The translations under genes and the position numbers were made by a program. Positions 63,479-64,000 of a stretch of 64,000 nucleotides of DNA are shown here, one piece after another. The notes beneath the pieces were generated by a model, which was not told the DNA's origin, did not search any database, and saw only the letters and a list, made by a program, of their open reading frames with translations. Within the stretch, counting starts at the first letter, position 1. The number at the start of each line of letters is the position of its first letter. Origin of the DNA: Pseudomonas thivervalensis (GTDB lineage Bacteria > Pseudomonadota > Gammaproteobacteria > Pseudomonadales > Pseudomonadaceae). Location: the NCBI RefSeq assembly GCF_001269655.1, contig NZ_LHVE01000007.1, forward strand, positions 558,001 to 622,000. The letters run 5' to 3'.

Positions 63479-63769
63479 TCATACCTGGCGCCCCGGTTCG
63501 CGGCTGATGTGTTGTCCGGCTTCGAGCAACGTCGAGCAAGCGCGGACGCGGCGGCCGTCGCCCAGGCGCACCCAGCAGTCCTGGCAGGCGCCCATCAGGC
63601 AGAAGCCGGCCCGGGGCTCGGCGCTGAAGTCACTGCCGCGCAGGTGTTCGCTGCAGGTCAGCACGGCGGTCAGCAGCGTGTCGCCCAGCAGGCCGGTGGC
63701 AGGCTGGCCGTCGAGGATATAGTCCAGGGCCGGGCGGTCGCCTTCGGCCAGTCGTTTCAGCAGTGCCAT
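63479..63769 (-). CDS. Small [2Fe-2S]-binding subunit (HcnA/LhpF-like)
   Basis: A 96-residue protein. Four cysteines hold a [2Fe-2S] cluster: Cys57, Cys62, Cys65 and Cys78 (GFCLMGACQDCWV ... RACS), in the Cx4Cx2C...C spacing seen in HcnA, OoxA-type and LhpF proteins. It is the smallest subunit of the three-part dehydrogenase. The ATG at 63769 lies seven bases behind the stop of the ABC permease gene, so it belongs to the transporter operon. Proteins of this type receive electrons from the larger subunits. Confidence 0.85.
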   Translation of the reverse strand: MALLKRLAEGDRPALDYILDGQPATGLLGDTLLTAVLTCSEHLRGSDFSAEPRAGFCLMGACQDCWVRLGDGRRVRACSTLLEAGQHISREPGRQV

Positions 63770-63776
63770 GACGCCC

Positions 63777-64000
63777 TCATTGTTTACCTACCAGGACCCG
63801 ATCCAGGCCATAGACCCGGTCGAGCAGAATCATGGTCAGCGCGGTGAGCCCGATGACCAGCGCCGACACCGCCGCCATCATCGGGTCGATGGATTCGGTG
63901 GCGTATACGTACATGCGCACCGGCAAGGTTTGCGTGGCTGGCGAGGTGACAAAGATCGACAGCGTGACCTCATCGAAACTGTTGATGAACGCCAGCAGCC
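63777..64000 (-). CDS. ABC transporter permease, PotC-like (C-terminal part, runs off window)
   Basis: Only the last 74 codons are in the window: the frame reads LLAFINSFDEVTLSIFVTSP, continues through MYVYATESIDPMMAAVSALVIGL and ends LDRVLVGKQ. AFINSFDEV is the typical end of PotC-type permeases of the spermidine/putrescine/iron group, and the last hydrophobic helix fits. It lies seven bases before the small 2Fe-2S gene. The rest of the permeases and the ATPase should lie beyond 64000. Together with the binding protein at 59703 this is an importer. Confidence 0.75.
   Translation of the reverse strand, partial: LLAFINSFDEVTLSIFVTSPATQTLPVRMYVYATESIDPMMAAVSALVIGLTALTMILLDRVYGLDRVLVGKQ

Noticed and set aside
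60783..63769. Identification as the true hydrogen cyanide synthase hcnABC
   Set aside because: In hcnABC the three genes are contiguous and not joined to an ABC importer; here a permease and a binding protein are in the operon, so another substrate is more likely.

Overview
The window is a stretch of chromosome from a high-GC gammaproteobacterium, almost certainly a Pseudomonas of the P. fluorescens complex. The evidence is the HsbR-HsbA pair, the order tRNA-Arg/His/Leu - tig - clpP - clpX - lon - hupB - ppiD, many REP/REPIN repeats built on GAGCGAGCTTGCTCGCGA, and small genus-restricted proteins. No phage, insertion sequence or CRISPR array was seen.

Layout. 1-1393: end of the hsbR-hsbA regulatory operon. 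1625-3716: tal and dusA on the minus strand. 3913-6418: a small accessory patch with a lower-GC PPP-family phosphatase, a Fic toxin with a 56-residue antitoxin, a strongly folded leader RNA and two small unknown genes. 6606-11783: a Ni/Co-type repressor and exporter pair, then a LysR regulator divergent from an amino-acid/dicarboxylate symporter and a fused double racemase. 11929-18046: AraC regulator and MFS pump, unknown genes, ArsN2-like acetyltransferase, ChrA, RNase T2. 18197-22591: two c-di-GMP enzymes in tandem. 22661-35386: mixed metabolism and transport (xthA, NAT, purine permease, AroE-like enzyme, sstT, MFS, nhaR, terC, lipoproteins). 35401-36223: a large inverted-repeat element. 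36316-38448: pbpG and folD. 38550-47997: tRNA genes and the proteostasis block (tig, clpP, clpX, lon, hupB, ppiD). 48352-59465: lipoprotein, AraC regulator with a nitrilase-like protein, DUF3422, fadH, a PLP enzyme, cytochrome b561, an orphan short VgrG and a YebC paralogue. 59703-64000: a minus-strand operon joining an ABC importer to a three-subunit FAD/2Fe-2S dehydrogenase of the HcnABC/opine-oxidase/hydroxyproline-dehydrogenase type; it runs off the window end.

How genes work together. Trigger factor, ClpXP, Lon and PpiD form a folding and degradation block, with a good sigma-32 promoter before lon and a near-consensus sigma-70 promoter before hupB. The HsbR-HsbA module links a phosphorelay to motility and c-di-GMP choices. 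The last operon looks like uptake plus oxidation of an amine, D-amino-acid or opine-like compound.

Most interesting leads: a three-way-junction leader RNA at 5833-5911; a tRNA-like, terminator-linked 3' region after hupB with a changed anticodon; the Fic/antitoxin pair beside a PPP phosphatase; three likely pseudoenzymes (a C39-like lipoprotein, a nitrilase-like membrane protein, one half of a double racemase); an inverted-repeat element with a second fragment at 48104; nested REP pairs; and the uncharacterised oxidase/importer operon. All functional calls come from reading the sequence; no search was run.
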